From Halomonas sp. (GTDB lineage Bacteria; Pseudomonadota; Gammaproteobacteria; Pseudomonadales; Halomonadaceae), in contig NZ_JAFIFK010000037.1 of assembly GCF_020832045.1 (NCBI RefSeq), positions 46,753 through 110,752 of the forward strand: a stretch of 64,000 bases of DNA. Reading direction: 5' to 3'. The position numbers were made by a program, and so were the translations under genes. The notes under the pieces are model-generated. The model made no database searches, was not told the origin of the DNA, and worked only from the letters and a program-made list of their open reading frames with translations. Within the stretch, counting starts at the first letter, position 1; the number at the start of each line of letters is the position of its first letter. This document shows, in pieces, positions 8,797-19,358 of this stretch.

Positions 8797-8836
8797 CGAC
8801 GGTTCTCTCAGGTGATTCGAATCGGGCTGCCCAGGC

Positions 8837-11818
8837 TTACGCCTGGGGTTCGAGCAGCCGCTGCCAGGCGGAGATTACGGTGTGTCGGTGGGCCTCGAAA
8901 TCGACCTCACTCCCTCGAGCCGCCCCACGGGTGAGCGCAGCGCGGTGGGCCGCACTGCGCAGGGCCAGGTAGGCCTCGCGCAGCAATTGGCACTCTTCGG
9001 CCGGCAGACGTGCGGTGCTTTCAAGCGTCTCGAGGATGCGCATGTTATCGCTCCACTGCAGCAGCTCCGGCGTCTCGCAGCCCATGGAGAGCACCGCGTA
9101 CTGACACAGAAACTCGATGTCGACCATGCCACCGGGATCGTGCTTGAGGTCGAACTGCCCCGCCTCACTCTTGCCTCCCAGGTGGTCACGCATCTTGTGG
9201 CGCATCTTGACCACGTCCTCCCGCAGCGCCTCGCGGTCACGCTCGCGCCCGAGGATCTCACGACGCTGAGCCTCGAAGGCCGCGGCCAGACGCGGGTGCC
9301 CCGCCACCACCCGGGCACGCACGAGTGCCTGATGCTCCCAAGTCCAGGCCTCGCGGCGCTGGTAGTCGCCGAAGGCATCCAGCGAGGTAACCAGCAGCCC
9401 GGCATTTCCCGAGGGACGCAAACGCATGTCGACCTCGTAGAGCGTGCCGGCCGGGGTCACCGCGGTGAGCAGGTGGATGATGCGCTGGCCCAGGCGAGTG
9501 AAGAACACCGCCGTATCGATGGGCCGCGCACCGTCGGTCTCGCCGTGAGTGCCGGCATCGTGCATGAATACCAGGTCGAGATCGGAGCCGTAGCCAAGCT
9601 CGATGCCGCCCAGCTTGCCATAGCCGACGATCAGAAATTCGGCCTCGCCGTCGGCGCGTGAGCCGTCGCGACGCAGGGGATGGCCGTGCTTGCGCACCAG
9701 GTGGCGCCAGGCCATGTTCAGCACCGCCTGGAGCAGCACCTCGGCAATATAGGTGAGGTAGTCGCTCACCTTCATCAGGTGCCGGCTACCGGCAATGTCC
9801 GAAGCGGCGACCCTCAGCACATGGGAGTGCTTGAACACACGCAGCGCCTCGAGCTGGGCCTCTTCGTCCTCTTCGGGAATGCGCCCCAGAACCTGTCGCA
9901 ATTCATCGGCCAGGCGCGTCTTGTCGGCCGGGGTGTAGAGGGTGTCCGGGGTCAGCAGTTCGTCCAGCAGGAGCGGATAGCGGGCCAGCTGTTCGGCGAT
10001 CCACGGGCTGGCGCTGCATAGCCCCATCAGGTGACTGAGGGCTTCGGGGTTCTCGCGGAGCAGCGCCAGGTAGGCGGTGCGCCGCAACACGGCTTCAATC
10101 AGCGGCAGCACCCGCTCCAGCGCGGTATCGGGGGCATCGCTTTGCGCCACGGCGTCGAGCAGCAGCGGCATCAGCGCTTCCAGGCGGTCGTAGCCGATAC
10201 GCTGCATGGTTTGCACCTGGCGTGACTGGCGCAGCCCCGAGAGACGGCGCAGGGCCGTCTCGACCTCGTTGAAGCCCGCCTCGGCCAGCAGAGCCTTCGC
10301 CTCGTCGGCATCGAGTTCGTCGCGCCACAAGGTACGCCAGTCGTCCAGCGAGACGTCGCCCGGCGTCTTCTCCTCGCCGGCCTCTTCCAGGTCATTTTCC
10401 GGGTCGGCAATCACCGCGTCGAAGTGGCGGCGGACTCTGGCGCGTACCTCTTCGAGCCGCGCCATGACGCCCGGCCAATCCTCCATGTTCAGAGCCAGGG
10501 AGACACGCTCGCGATCGAGGCCATCTTCCGGCAGGCTCTGGGTCTGACGGTCCTCCAGCGCTTGCAGCGCATGCTCGAGATCGCGGAGAAACACGTAGTC
10601 GGGAATGAGTTCGTCGACGATCGCCTGGGGCAGCAGGCCGAGCGCGGGCAGGCGTGCCAGCGCGGTACGCAGCGAGGTGACCTGGAGCTCGGTATCGCGT
10701 CCGCCGCGGATCAGCTGAAAAGCCTGCACCACGAACTCGACTTCGCGAATACCGCCAGGGCCAAGCTTGATGTTGGCCTGCATGCCGCGACGTTTCACCT
10801 CGCGGTTGATCAGCCCCTTCATTTCGCGCAGCGACTCGATGGCGCCGAAATCGAGATACCGCCGGTAGACGAAAGGACGCAGGTTGCCGAGCAGCTCGCC
10901 ACCCGCCTCGAGATCACCGGCGACAGGGCGCGCCTTGAGCATGGCGTAGCGCTCCCACTCGCGGCCCTGATCCTGATAGTAGGCGGCCAGCGAGGCGAAG
11001 CTGCCCACCAGCGGCCCGCCCTCGCCCAGCGGGCGCAGGCGCATGTCGACGCGAAAGGCGAAGCCGTCGGCTGTCACCGCATCCAGTGCGGCAATCAGCT
11101 TCTGGCCGAGCTTGGTGAAATATTCCTGATGTTCGAGCGATGTGCGGCCGCCCTCGGTATCGCCCTGCTCGGGGAAAGCGAAGATGAGATCGATGTCCGA
11201 AGAGAGATTGAGCTCACCGGCGCCGAGCTTGCCCATTCCCAGCACCACCAGCCGCTGAGGACTGCCATCGGCGCGCGGCGCCGCAAGGCCCCAGCGCGGC
11301 TCCAGGTGCTGCTCGAGCCAACTCAGCGCCCCTTCGAGACAGACTTCGGCAAGCTGCGACACCGAGGCCGCCGTGGCCCACATATCGATACCGGCAGGTC
11401 GCACCAGATCACGCCAGACGATGCCCAGCATTCGCGCCCGACGAAAGCGCCGCAATGCAACGTGCAGACCGGCCTCGTCATCGACGCTTTCGAGCCTCTC
11501 GGCGAGCCAGGCCTCGATCGCTTCGGCTCCCGGCGCCTCGTCCAGCTCGCCGCCGGCATCCAGATGCAGCAGCCATTCGGGGTAGCGCACCAGGGTGTCG
11601 AGGGCGAAGTCGGAAATGGTGATGACGCGAGCCAGCTGACGGCGACGCTCCGGTTCCAGTGCCAGCCAGCTTTCCGAAGGCAATTCCTGACCGGTCATCT
11701 CGGCCACGTTATCGGCTCGCGACAGACTTTCGCTCAGGCGCTGCCAGGCCTTTTCCAGGGCAGGCGTAAGGGCGGCAGGAATCTCATCGGCAGGCAGGAA
11801 ATCGTCGGGGATAGCCAT
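8837..11818 (-). CDS. glnE: Bifunctional glutamine synthetase adenylyltransferase/deadenylase
   Basis: About 993 residues when started at MAIPDDF. GlnE attaches AMP to glutamine synthetase and removes it, under control of PII protein. Two nucleotidyltransferase domains are visible: the N-terminal one with [20 protein letters not shown] and the C-terminal one with [20 protein letters not shown], each holding the G-S-D-x-D metal site. The linker contains the helical regulatory region. The start is uncertain: an upstream ATG at 11857 would add 13 residues and neither has a strong ribosome site. Confidence 0.95.
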   Translation of the reverse strand: MAIPDDFLPADEIPAALTPALEKAWQRLSESLSRADNVAEMTGQELPSESWLALEPERRRQLARVITISDFALDTLVRYPEWLLHLDAGGELDEAPGAEAIEAWLAERLESVDDEAGLHVALRRFRRARMLGIVWRDLVRPAGIDMWATAASVSQLAEVCLEGALSWLEQHLEPRWGLAAPRADGSPQRLVVLGMGKLGAGELNLSSDIDLIFAFPEQGDTEGGRTSLEHQEYFTKLGQKLIAALDAVTADGFAFRVDMRLRPLGEGGPLVGSFASLAAYYQDQGREWERYAMLKARPVAGDLEAGGELLGNLRPFVYRRYLDFGAIESLREMKGLINREVKRRGMQANIKLGPGGIREVEFVVQAFQLIRGGRDTELQVTSLRTALARLPALGLLPQAIVDELIPDYVFLRDLEHALQALEDRQTQSLPEDGLDRERVSLALNMEDWPGVMARLEEVRARVRRHFDAVIADPENDLEEAGEEKTPGDVSLDDWRTLWRDELDADEAKALLAEAGFNEVETALRRLSGLRQSRQVQTMQRIGYDRLEALMPLLLDAVAQSDAPDTALERVLPLIEAVLRRTAYLALLRENPEALSHLMGLCSASPWIAEQLARYPLLLDELLTPDTLYTPADKTRLADELRQVLGRIPEEDEEAQLEALRVFKHSHVLRVAASDIAGSRHLMKVSDYLTYIAEVLLQAVLNMAWRHLVRKHGHPLRRDGSRADGEAEFLIVGYGKLGGIELGYGSDLDLVFMHDAGTHGETDGARPIDTAVFFTRLGQRIIHLLTAVTPAGTLYEVDMRLRPSGNAGLLVTSLDAFGDYQRREAWTWEHQALVRARVVAGHPRLAAAFEAQRREILGRERDREALREDVVKMRHKMRDHLGGKSEAGQFDLKHDPGGMVDIEFLCQYAVLSMGCETPELLQWSDNMRILETLESTARLPAEECQLLREAYLALRSAAHRAALTRGAARGSEVDFEAHRHTVISAWQRLLEPQA

Positions 11819-11905
11819 GGGCAACGCGCCTTGTCGCAGCGGAAATGTCACCAGCATATCGAAGGCTCATCACCGCGGCATCCCCGCCGCGCTTTTAGCG
11901 TGGCT

Positions 11906-12277
11906 TCAGCCGAAGAATTTCTGCCAGGTGAGCAGACCCCAGGTCAAGCCGGCGGCAATCAGGGCGATCATCACTGCCGCCGAGCCGATATCCTTGGCCC
12001 GGCCGGAGAGCTCATGGTGCTCGGTACCGATGCGGTCCACCACGCTTTCGATGGCGCTGTTGATCAGCTCCACGGTGAGCACCAGCAGGCAGCTGCCCAC
12101 CAGCAGGATCCACTCTACCGGCCCCGCACCGATCCACCAGGCCAGGGGCAGCAGCACCACGCACAGCGCCAGCTCCTGACGGAAGGCCGTCTCGTGGCGA
12201 AAGGCGAACTTGAGACCCTTGAGCGAATAGCCGGTGGCATCGATGACATGGCGCCATCCGGTACGGGGTGGTTTCAT
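11906..12277 (-). CDS. dgkA: Diacylglycerol kinase
   Basis: 123 residues, an integral inner-membrane kinase with three predicted helices. The family motif AFRHETAFRQEL and the catalytic stretch VELINSAIESVVDRI are present. DgkA phosphorylates diacylglycerol released during membrane-derived or osmoregulated glucan synthesis and returns it to phospholipid synthesis. It sits between dacB and glnE on the same strand with 34-90 bp gaps. Confidence 0.96.
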   Translation of the reverse strand: MKPPRTGWRHVIDATGYSLKGLKFAFRHETAFRQELALCVVLLPLAWWIGAGPVEWILLVGSCLLVLTVELINSAIESVVDRIGTEHHELSGRAKDIGSAAVMIALIAAGLTWGLLTWQKFFG

Positions 12278-12311
12278 CGTCGCGTCCTGAGTTGCGAGTG
12301 GTGGTCGGGTG

Positions 12312-13787
12312 TCAGTTCGCCTCGATCATGCGGGCCAGGTCATCGGCGAGCGGGTCCAGCACTTGGGCCCAGTTGAGCCAGGGCGTGGACGAGGTGCCGT
12401 TGACCATCACCGTGAACACCCCCCAGCGGCCCGAACGCGTGCGGAAGTAGCCGCCGACGGCACGTACCGCATAGGGCTGATTGAGCGTGCCGGTCTTGAG
12501 CATGATGTTGTCCTGGAACAGCGGCGAGCCGCGGCGTATGAAGCGCGACACGCCGTTGGCCGGCGACTGGAAGCTGGCCACGAAGCTCGGGAACAGCGAA
12601 GCGCGATGAAACATGCTTTCCAGCAGCACGTTGCTGCCTTGAGCCGAGGTGCGGTTCTCGGTAGTCAGGCCGCTGCCGCTGAGCATGACCACCGGGCCAT
12701 GGTCGGGAAGCCCCGCCACGTACTCCTGGATCGCCTCGCCGGCCTGAAGCAGGTCCGACCTGGGTGTATCCACCAGGTTGAGCGCCAGCACGTCGGCCAT
12801 GAAGTTGTTGGAGTAGTTCATCACATGCAGCAGCAGCTCCTGCAGCGGCTTGCTCTCCACCTGAGCCAGCGCACGGGCCGACGCCGGCGGCTGCTCAATG
12901 CTGGTGGCGTAGCCATCCCGCACGGCAATACCGGCCTGTTCGAGCATCGCCATCAGGGTGCGTGCCGTCTGGCGAGCTGGATCGCCGCTGGCACGGTAGA
13001 CGTCGCGGGGTGAAGCGTTGAGCGATATCTGACCACGCAGCAGCATCACATCGCCATCCTCGCGGGTCACTCGCTCGGCGCTGAACTCAGTGCCACTGTC
13101 GGGCGGGCGCGTCTCGATCTGACTATCGATGTCGAGAATCAACGCTTGGCTGTCGCAGCTGGTGATACGGGCCGGCTCACCCGCCGCCGCGCCGGGGGCG
13201 ACATTCACGCACCAGTTGCCATGATTGACGCCGGCCGAGGAGAGCAGTGCGCTGTAGCTGTTGGCCACGCGCGTACGCGCCTCGCAGCGGTCGGTGGTAA
13301 TGCACTCCACCGGGCCGAAACGCCATTGGCTCACCACCAGCCGCCCGTCGATTTCACGCACCCCGGCCTGATGCAGGCGCTGGGTCAGCCGCCAGAGGTC
13401 CTCACTGGCAAGCCCCGGATCGCCGCCGCCGTCGAGTATCAGATCGCCGCTCAGCACGCCGTTGGCATCCAGTTGCGCAGCGCTGACCAGCCGTGTGGCA
13501 AAGCGATGCTGCGGCCCCCAGCGGTCGAGCGCGGCCGCTGCCAGATAAGCCTTGCTGACCGATGCCGGCGACAGCTGGCGCTCCGCATCGATGGCCCCGA
13601 GAACGGCGCCGGGGCTTCGGCCATCGCCCAGCAGCCTGGCCTCGGCGCTGATACGAAACCCTCTCTCGGTCATTGCACCAAGCTCGGCGAAGCCCGACCC
13701 CAGGGTGGCGACGGGCAGCATCGAACCGAAAACGAAGAGCAGACAGCTCATCCTGACAGCAGCTTTGGAGATCATTGAAAAACCCAT
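12312..13787 (-). CDS. dacB: D-alanyl-D-alanine carboxypeptidase/endopeptidase (PBP4 type)
   Basis: 491 residues, peptidase family S13, with an N-terminal signal peptide. The three penicillin-binding motifs are clear: SVSK at 76-79 (nucleophile Ser76), SNN at 326-328 and KTGT at 431-434. The large insertion between the first two motifs is typical of PBP4. The enzyme trims and cleaves peptide cross-links in periplasmic peptidoglycan. An internal Met at residue 5 could also be the start. Confidence 0.93.
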   Translation of the reverse strand: MGFSMISKAAVRMSCLLFVFGSMLPVATLGSGFAELGAMTERGFRISAEARLLGDGRSPGAVLGAIDAERQLSPASVSKAYLAAAALDRWGPQHRFATRLVSAAQLDANGVLSGDLILDGGGDPGLASEDLWRLTQRLHQAGVREIDGRLVVSQWRFGPVECITTDRCEARTRVANSYSALLSSAGVNHGNWCVNVAPGAAAGEPARITSCDSQALILDIDSQIETRPPDSGTEFSAERVTREDGDVMLLRGQISLNASPRDVYRASGDPARQTARTLMAMLEQAGIAVRDGYATSIEQPPASARALAQVESKPLQELLLHVMNYSNNFMADVLALNLVDTPRSDLLQAGEAIQEYVAGLPDHGPVVMLSGSGLTTENRTSAQGSNVLLESMFHRASLFPSFVASFQSPANGVSRFIRRGSPLFQDNIMLKTGTLNQPYAVRAVGGYFRTRSGRWGVFTVMVNGTSSTPWLNWAQVLDPLADDLARMIEAN

Positions 13788-13808
13788 ACAAAGCCCACGC
13801 GAGTCATC

Positions 13809-14138
13809 TCAGTGGGCGGACATACGTGAGAACAGCTGAATCACTACGACGCCGGCGACGATCAGGCCGATGCCCAGCACCGCCGGCAGGTCGGGGCGCT
13901 GGCCGTAAACCAGCACACCCACCAGCGCCACCAGTACGATACCCAGCCCCGCCCAGATCGCATAGGCGATCCCCACCGGGATAGTACGCAGCACCAGCGA
14001 CAGCATGTAGAAGGCGATCGTATAGCCGACTATCACGATCAGGCTGGGGACGAGCCGTGTGAAGCCATGAGTCGCCTTGAGCGCGCTGGTCGCCACCACT
14101 TCCGCGATGATGGCCAGGGCCAGGTAGAAAAAGGCCAT
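13809..14138 (-). CDS. Small multidrug resistance (SMR) efflux protein
   Basis: 109 residues with four transmembrane helices. The first helix has AIIAEVVATSALKATHGFT, containing the essential membrane Glu of EmrE-type transporters, and helix 2-4 signatures GYTIAFYMLSLVLRTIPVGIAYAIWAG are well kept. SMR dimers exchange protons for quaternary ammonium or other cationic compounds. Its ATG directly follows the stop codon of the TrmB-like gene, with GAGGAAAGC upstream, so the two are probably coupled. Substrate is not predictable, so no symbol is given. Confidence 0.9.
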   Translation of the reverse strand: MAFFYLALAIIAEVVATSALKATHGFTRLVPSLIVIVGYTIAFYMLSLVLRTIPVGIAYAIWAGLGIVLVALVGVLVYGQRPDLPAVLGIGLIVAGVVVIQLFSRMSAH

Positions 14139-14846
14139 TCAGCTTTCCTCCTTGAAGCCGGGCACCAGCTCGGGAGCATGAGACAGCTCAGCGGTCAGGC
14201 GCCACAGAGACTGACCACTGGCATGGTATTTTCGTTCAAAGGGCGTCAGATAATGGTCTACGGGGTCGAAGGGCTCGACCGGGCTGACCACGCCGGTCAC
14301 ACGCTCCAGGGCCTGGGCGAACTCCGCTACGTAGATTTGCCAGTTGGAGCGCAGCTCCAGCCGACCGCCAAGCGCCAGTATCACCGGCAGCACCGGGTGG
14401 CCATGCCAGCGCTGCTTGAGATGCGCCGACTTGGGATAGGGGTTGGGATAGAGAAGATAGTGGCGCACCGGTCGCCAGCCCGCGGCCAGCGCCAGGCGCC
14501 AGAAGTCCACCAGATCGGCGCGCACCAGCAGGGCGTTGTCGCTCACCTCGCCATGCTCCCGCGAGAGGCGGTCGGCGCTGCGATCGATGCCGATCACCAA
14601 GTGGTCGGCGAACTGGCTGGCCAGCTGCCGGGTCGAGACGCCGACGCCACAGCCGGCATCGAGGATCAGCGGCCGCTGCGCGCCTCCTTGGCGCTCATAC
14701 CAGCTGCAGGCCTGCTCGAAAGCCGAGCGGGTATGCTCGGCCACGGGCTTGCGTAACGGGCTTTGCAGCGCACGTTCGACGCGACGCACCACGTCTTCGT
14801 GGGGGCCGTTCTGATTCGTGGCGATGGTCCGGGAAGTGGCTTGCAT
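14139..14846 (-). CDS. TrmB-like SAM-dependent methyltransferase
   Basis: 235 residues from MQATSRTIATNQ. A class I methyltransferase fold is visible, with the SAM-binding motif ILDAGCGVGVSTRQLA and GIDRSADRLS. The YPNPYPKSAHLKQRW segment corresponds to the tRNA m7G46 enzyme motif usually seen as DPWPKKRHHKRR, so this is a diverged relative and its tRNA substrate is not certain. It is the first gene of a unit with the SMR efflux gene. A promoter and an intrinsic terminator lie in the leader (14909-14971), which could attenuate expression. Confidence 0.7.
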   Translation of the reverse strand: MQATSRTIATNQNGPHEDVVRRVERALQSPLRKPVAEHTRSAFEQACSWYERQGGAQRPLILDAGCGVGVSTRQLASQFADHLVIGIDRSADRLSREHGEVSDNALLVRADLVDFWRLALAAGWRPVRHYLLYPNPYPKSAHLKQRWHGHPVLPVILALGGRLELRSNWQIYVAEFAQALERVTGVVSPVEPFDPVDHYLTPFERKYHASGQSLWRLTAELSHAPELVPGFKEES

Positions 14847-14908
14847 AGCGGCAGATCGGTGGCTGAAGGCTGCACATTCTAGCAGCCATGGCCCTGCGGG
14901 CGAGGGGC

Positions 14909-14971
14909 AAAAAAAAGGGCGCCCCAAATAAACAGGAGCGCCCACATACCCACTCGTATGACTCAAACAGC
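14909..14971 (-). ncRNA. Candidate short terminated transcript or attenuator leader
   Basis: On the minus strand a 9-bp stem (14935-14943 pairing with 14917-14925, one G-U pair) with loop TGTTTATTT is followed by eight U residues, a strong intrinsic terminator. No minus-strand gene ends here. Upstream is a good sigma-70-like promoter, TTGAAA at 15006-15001 and TATGCT at 14983-14978 with 17 bp between. This predicts an RNA of about 63 nt ending 60 bp before the TrmB-like gene. It may be a small RNA or a leader attenuator. Direct evidence is sequence only. Confidence 0.5.
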
Positions 14972-14977
14972 AGCAAC

Positions 14978-15006
14978 AGCATAGCGTTTCAGCCGCATCA
15001 TTTCAA
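14978..15006 (-). promoter_or_regulatory. Sigma-70-like promoter, minus strand
   Basis: TTGAAA (15006-15001) and TATGCT (14983-14978) are separated by 17 bp on the minus strand, reading toward the leader terminator at 14909-14943 and the TrmB-like gene. Confidence 0.5.
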
Positions 15007-15137
15007 ACGTTTGTTTTATCTTTGCTGGCCATAACTTGCATGCTGCGCCCATGACGGCGTCCCGAAGCGGGTGCTATGATCGCCAGTCCTATACCTACAT
15101 TACCGACTCGCACGAACAGCACAACGAGGAAAGCGGC

Positions 15138-17042
15138 TTGTCACACTTACCGGTGATCGTCGGCATGGGCGGCGTCAACGCCGCCGGTCGTACCTCTGGC
15201 CATCAAGCGTTTCGTCGCACTGTGATCGACGCTCTTCCGCAAGCCGAGCAAGCCTCCCTGCTGCTCGGCTTGGCCGCGCTGATGGGCCTGGCCAGCTGTC
15301 GCGAAGGCATCTGGCACGACGCCGCTGGAAACCCTATCGACCCCAGCCGCCTGGCCGATAACTGCCGCGAAATGGTGCTCGACCACACCTTGATTCGCAG
15401 GATCGAGGACCCCCGTTTCAACGACGAGGGGCTGCCGGCCAATCGTCGCGCCAGCCTGGGCCTGGGCGCGGAGCTTACCTTCAGCATCCGGCGTCGCCAC
15501 CTGCCCGATCAGCTGCCCCCGACCTGGCACATCCGTGAACTGGATCGCCATACACTGGAGGTCACGGTTCCCCCCGGCGAACTCGACGTGCTGCTGCCGG
15601 AAACGCGTCCGGCTCTAGTGCGCGCTGCCGGTCAGCTTCCCAGCGGTTTCGATCCAAGGCACTACTACCGCAGCGTGCACCACCCCCGCGGTCTTTCTAT
15701 GTCGATCTTCGCCGCCAGCGACTGCCTGGCCGGTAGCGGGCTGCAGTGGGAAGCGCTGCGTGACCGCCTCGATCCCGACGATATCGCCGTTTATGCCGGC
15801 AACTCCATCGGCCAGCTCGATGACGAGGGCTGGGGTGGGCTGCTCAAGAGCTTCGTTTCCGGTAACCGCGCCACTTCCAAGCAGATGCCGCTGGGCTACG
15901 GACAGATGCCCGCCGATTTCCTCAATGCGTATGTGCTGGGCAGCGTTGGCGGCACCGGCGCGGTGCTGGGTGCCTGCGCCAGCTTTCTCTATAACCTGCG
16001 CCTGGGCGTGGAGGACATCCGCAGCGGCCAGCGCCGTGCGGTCATGGTAGGCACCTCCGATGCGCCGGTAACCCCGGAGATCATCGAGGGTTTTCGCGCC
16101 ATGGGCGCGCTGGCCGACGACGAAAGCCTCAAGGCGCTGGATGCTCTGGAGCTGCTCACCGATGCCGACTACCAGCGCGCCTGTCGGCCCTTCGCCCGCA
16201 ACTGCGGTTTCACTATCGCCGAGTCCAGCCAGTTCATTCTGCTGCTCGACGACGCCTTGGCCCTTGAGCTGGGCGCCGACATTCTCGGCAGCGTGCCGGG
16301 GGTCTACGTCAATGCGGATGGCTGGAAGCGTTCCATTTCCGCCCCCGGTATAGGCAACTACATCACCCTGGGCAAGGCGGCTGCCTTGGTGCGCGACATG
16401 CTGGGTGAAAAGGCCTTGCGCGAGCGCACCTTCCTGCATGCCCACGGCACGAGCACCCCAAAGAACCGGGTGACGGAATCCCATGTCTTCGACCTGGTCG
16501 CCCAGGCCAACGGTATCGAAAGCTGGCCGGTGGTGGCGGTAAAGGCGTTCGTCGGCCACTCACAGGGCAGCGCCGCCGGCGACCAGCTGACCAGCGCCCT
16601 GGGCAGTTTCGCCTACGGCCTGCTGCCGGGTATTCCCACGCTTGACGCGGTGGCCAACGACGTCCACGCCGAACGCCTGCGCTTTTCTCGCGTTCCCCAG
16701 GAATTCACCGCCGATGCCGCCTTCATCAATGCCAAAGGCTTCGGCGGTAATAATGCCACCGGCGTCGTGCTCTCCCCCACCGTGACCGAACGGCTATTGA
16801 CGCAACGCCATGGCGCTGCAGCCGTGTCAGAGTGGCGTCAGCGCCGTGAAGCGGTTCGCCAGGCCAGCCAGGCGTATCTGGCCGGGGCAGACCGTGGCCA
16901 ATTCGAAGTGCGTTACCGCTTCGGTGAGGGCGTACTGGAAGGGCCTGAGCTAGAGATCAGCGCCAGCCAGATCCGCATACCCGGCTATACCCGACCGGTA
17001 TCGCTCGTCGTCGACAACCCCTTCGGCACCCTGGAAGACTGA
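15138..17042 (+). CDS. fabY: Beta-ketoacyl-ACP synthase FabY
   Basis: 634 residues from a TTG start. GAGGAAAG upstream of the TTG and the protein start SHLPVIVGMGGVNAAGR, which matches Pseudomonas FabY, decide this start over the longer open frame. FabY condenses acetyl-CoA with malonyl-ACP to begin fatty acid synthesis in place of FabH. The condensing triad appears as Cys280 in GACASF, His436 in HAHGTST and His474 in FVGHSQG, with a Lys just before. The extended N terminus with no classic KASIII features fits this group. Confidence 0.92.
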   Translation: MSHLPVIVGMGGVNAAGRTSGHQAFRRTVIDALPQAEQASLLLGLAALMGLASCREGIWHDAAGNPIDPSRLADNCREMVLDHTLIRRIEDPRFNDEGLPANRRASLGLGAELTFSIRRRHLPDQLPPTWHIRELDRHTLEVTVPPGELDVLLPETRPALVRAAGQLPSGFDPRHYYRSVHHPRGLSMSIFAASDCLAGSGLQWEALRDRLDPDDIAVYAGNSIGQLDDEGWGGLLKSFVSGNRATSKQMPLGYGQMPADFLNAYVLGSVGGTGAVLGACASFLYNLRLGVEDIRSGQRRAVMVGTSDAPVTPEIIEGFRAMGALADDESLKALDALELLTDADYQRACRPFARNCGFTIAESSQFILLLDDALALELGADILGSVPGVYVNADGWKRSISAPGIGNYITLGKAAALVRDMLGEKALRERTFLHAHGTSTPKNRVTESHVFDLVAQANGIESWPVVAVKAFVGHSQGSAAGDQLTSALGSFAYGLLPGIPTLDAVANDVHAERLRFSRVPQEFTADAAFINAKGFGGNNATGVVLSPTVTERLLTQRHGAAAVSEWRQRREAVRQASQAYLAGADRGQFEVRYRFGEGVLEGPELEISASQIRIPGYTRPVSLVVDNPFGTLED

Positions 17043-17093
17043 CCGCTGCGATCGTTTCGACGTTGTCGGCCCGGTCGCAGACGGTTAACCTGA

Positions 17094-17606
<513 letters not shown>

Positions 17607-17676
17607 CCGAATTACTCGGCTTTCCCGAGCCGCTATATGGGCGAGGCCGGACGCGGCCCGCTCGATCGCGAGGTAA

Positions 17677-17928
<252 letters not shown>

Positions 17929-17933
17929 CCCAG

Positions 17934-19325
17934 GTGGCGACTCTGCGGAGCGAGACACCCGCGGCTGCCCGACGGCGCATCTGGACGCTGGCCTGGCCCA
18001 TCATCCTCTCCAATATCACCGTGCCGCTGCTGGGGCTGGTGGACACCGCCGTGGTCGGCCACCTGCCGGATTCACGCTACTTGGCCGGCGTGACACTGGG
18101 CGCCACCCTGTTCAGCTTCCTCTACTGGGGATTCGGCTTCCTGCGCATGGGTACCACCGGCTTGACCTCTCAAGCAGTGGGGCGCGAGAGCGACAGCGAG
18201 GTGCGCAATCTGCTGGGCCAGTCGCTGCTGCTGGCCGTGGGAATCGGCACGCTCCTGATCCTGTTCTCACAGCCGCTGATCGGCCTTGGCCTGTGGCTGC
18301 TGGACGGCAGCGAAGTCGCCACCGCCATCGCCGCCGAATACGCCCAGATACGCATTCTCTCGGCCCCGGCGGTGCTGGCCAACTACGCCATCCTGGGCTG
18401 GTTCCTGGGCCAGCAGAACTCACGGGTGACACTGGCCATCCTGGTACTGACCAATAGCGTCAATATCGCGCTGGACCTGCTATTCGTGGTCGGCTTGGGC
18501 ATGACCAGCGACGGCGTGGCCTGGGCCACGGTGATTGCCGACTACACCGCCCTTGCCTTCGGTACGTGGCTGGTTCTCCGCCAGCTGAAGCTGCTGCAGG
18601 GCCGCTTTCTGCGCGAACGGCTATTTCATCTGAGCGCCTATGCGGAGCTGTTTCAGGTGAACGCCAACCTTTTCGTTCGCACCCTGGGGCTGCTGTTCGC
18701 CATGGCATTCTTCACGTCGCGCGGGGCCGTACAGGGCGATACCGTGCTGGCCGCCAATGCCGTACTGCTGCAGTTCATCATGCTCACCAGCTACGCACTG
18801 GATGGCTTCGCCCATGCCGCCGAGGCCATTGCCGGGCGCGCCGTGGGCCGTCGCCGCTGGGATGAGTTCGGCCAGGCCGTGCGCGCCGCCGCCTGGTTCT
18901 CGCTGATCACGGCCGGCACTGCCGCAATCGCCTTTGCCCTGGGCGGGCACTATCTGATTGCCATGCTGACGAGCCTGCCCGAGGTGCGGGCAGCGGCCGG
19001 GGATTATCTGCCCTGGATGGTCGTCATGCCATTGATCGCGGTCTGGAGCTACCTGTTCGACGGCGTGTTCATCGGCGCCACGGCGATACGGGAGATGCGC
19101 AACAGCATTTTCATCGCCCTGGCAGCCTACCTGCCGATCTGGTGGATAGCCCGAATACTCGTCCCGCCCGAGTATGAAAACCATGCCCTGTGGCTGGCGT
19201 TTCTCGCTTTCTCCATGGTGCGATCGGCCGTCTTGGTCGGCTACTATTGGCAGCTTCGGCGCACTCGATGGCACCATGAGGCCGATGATGGCAACTCGGC
19301 GGAGGTAGCCGACCGCTGCCATTGA
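17934..19325 (+). CDS. DinF-type MATE family efflux transporter
   Basis: About 463 residues from a GTG start five bases after the ferredoxin stop; the ribosome site is weak, so the start is uncertain. Around twelve transmembrane helices are seen in two halves. Family marks include LAWPIILSNITVPLLGLVDTAVVGHL at the N terminus and the second-half LTSYALDGFAHAAEAIAG. DinF-branch MATE proteins export organic cations or oxidised compounds using a Na+ or H+ gradient. Close spacing suggests co-transcription with the ferredoxin gene. Confidence 0.88.
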   Translation: MATLRSETPAAARRRIWTLAWPIILSNITVPLLGLVDTAVVGHLPDSRYLAGVTLGATLFSFLYWGFGFLRMGTTGLTSQAVGRESDSEVRNLLGQSLLLAVGIGTLLILFSQPLIGLGLWLLDGSEVATAIAAEYAQIRILSAPAVLANYAILGWFLGQQNSRVTLAILVLTNSVNIALDLLFVVGLGMTSDGVAWATVIADYTALAFGTWLVLRQLKLLQGRFLRERLFHLSAYAELFQVNANLFVRTLGLLFAMAFFTSRGAVQGDTVLAANAVLLQFIMLTSYALDGFAHAAEAIAGRAVGRRRWDEFGQAVRAAAWFSLITAGTAAIAFALGGHYLIAMLTSLPEVRAAAGDYLPWMVVMPLIAVWSYLFDGVFIGATAIREMRNSIFIALAAYLPIWWIARILVPPEYENHALWLAFLAFSMVRSAVLVGYYWQLRRTRWHHEADDGNSAEVADRCH

Positions 19326-19358
19326 GCCAACGGCTTGTCATATTATTAGGGCAAGCTG

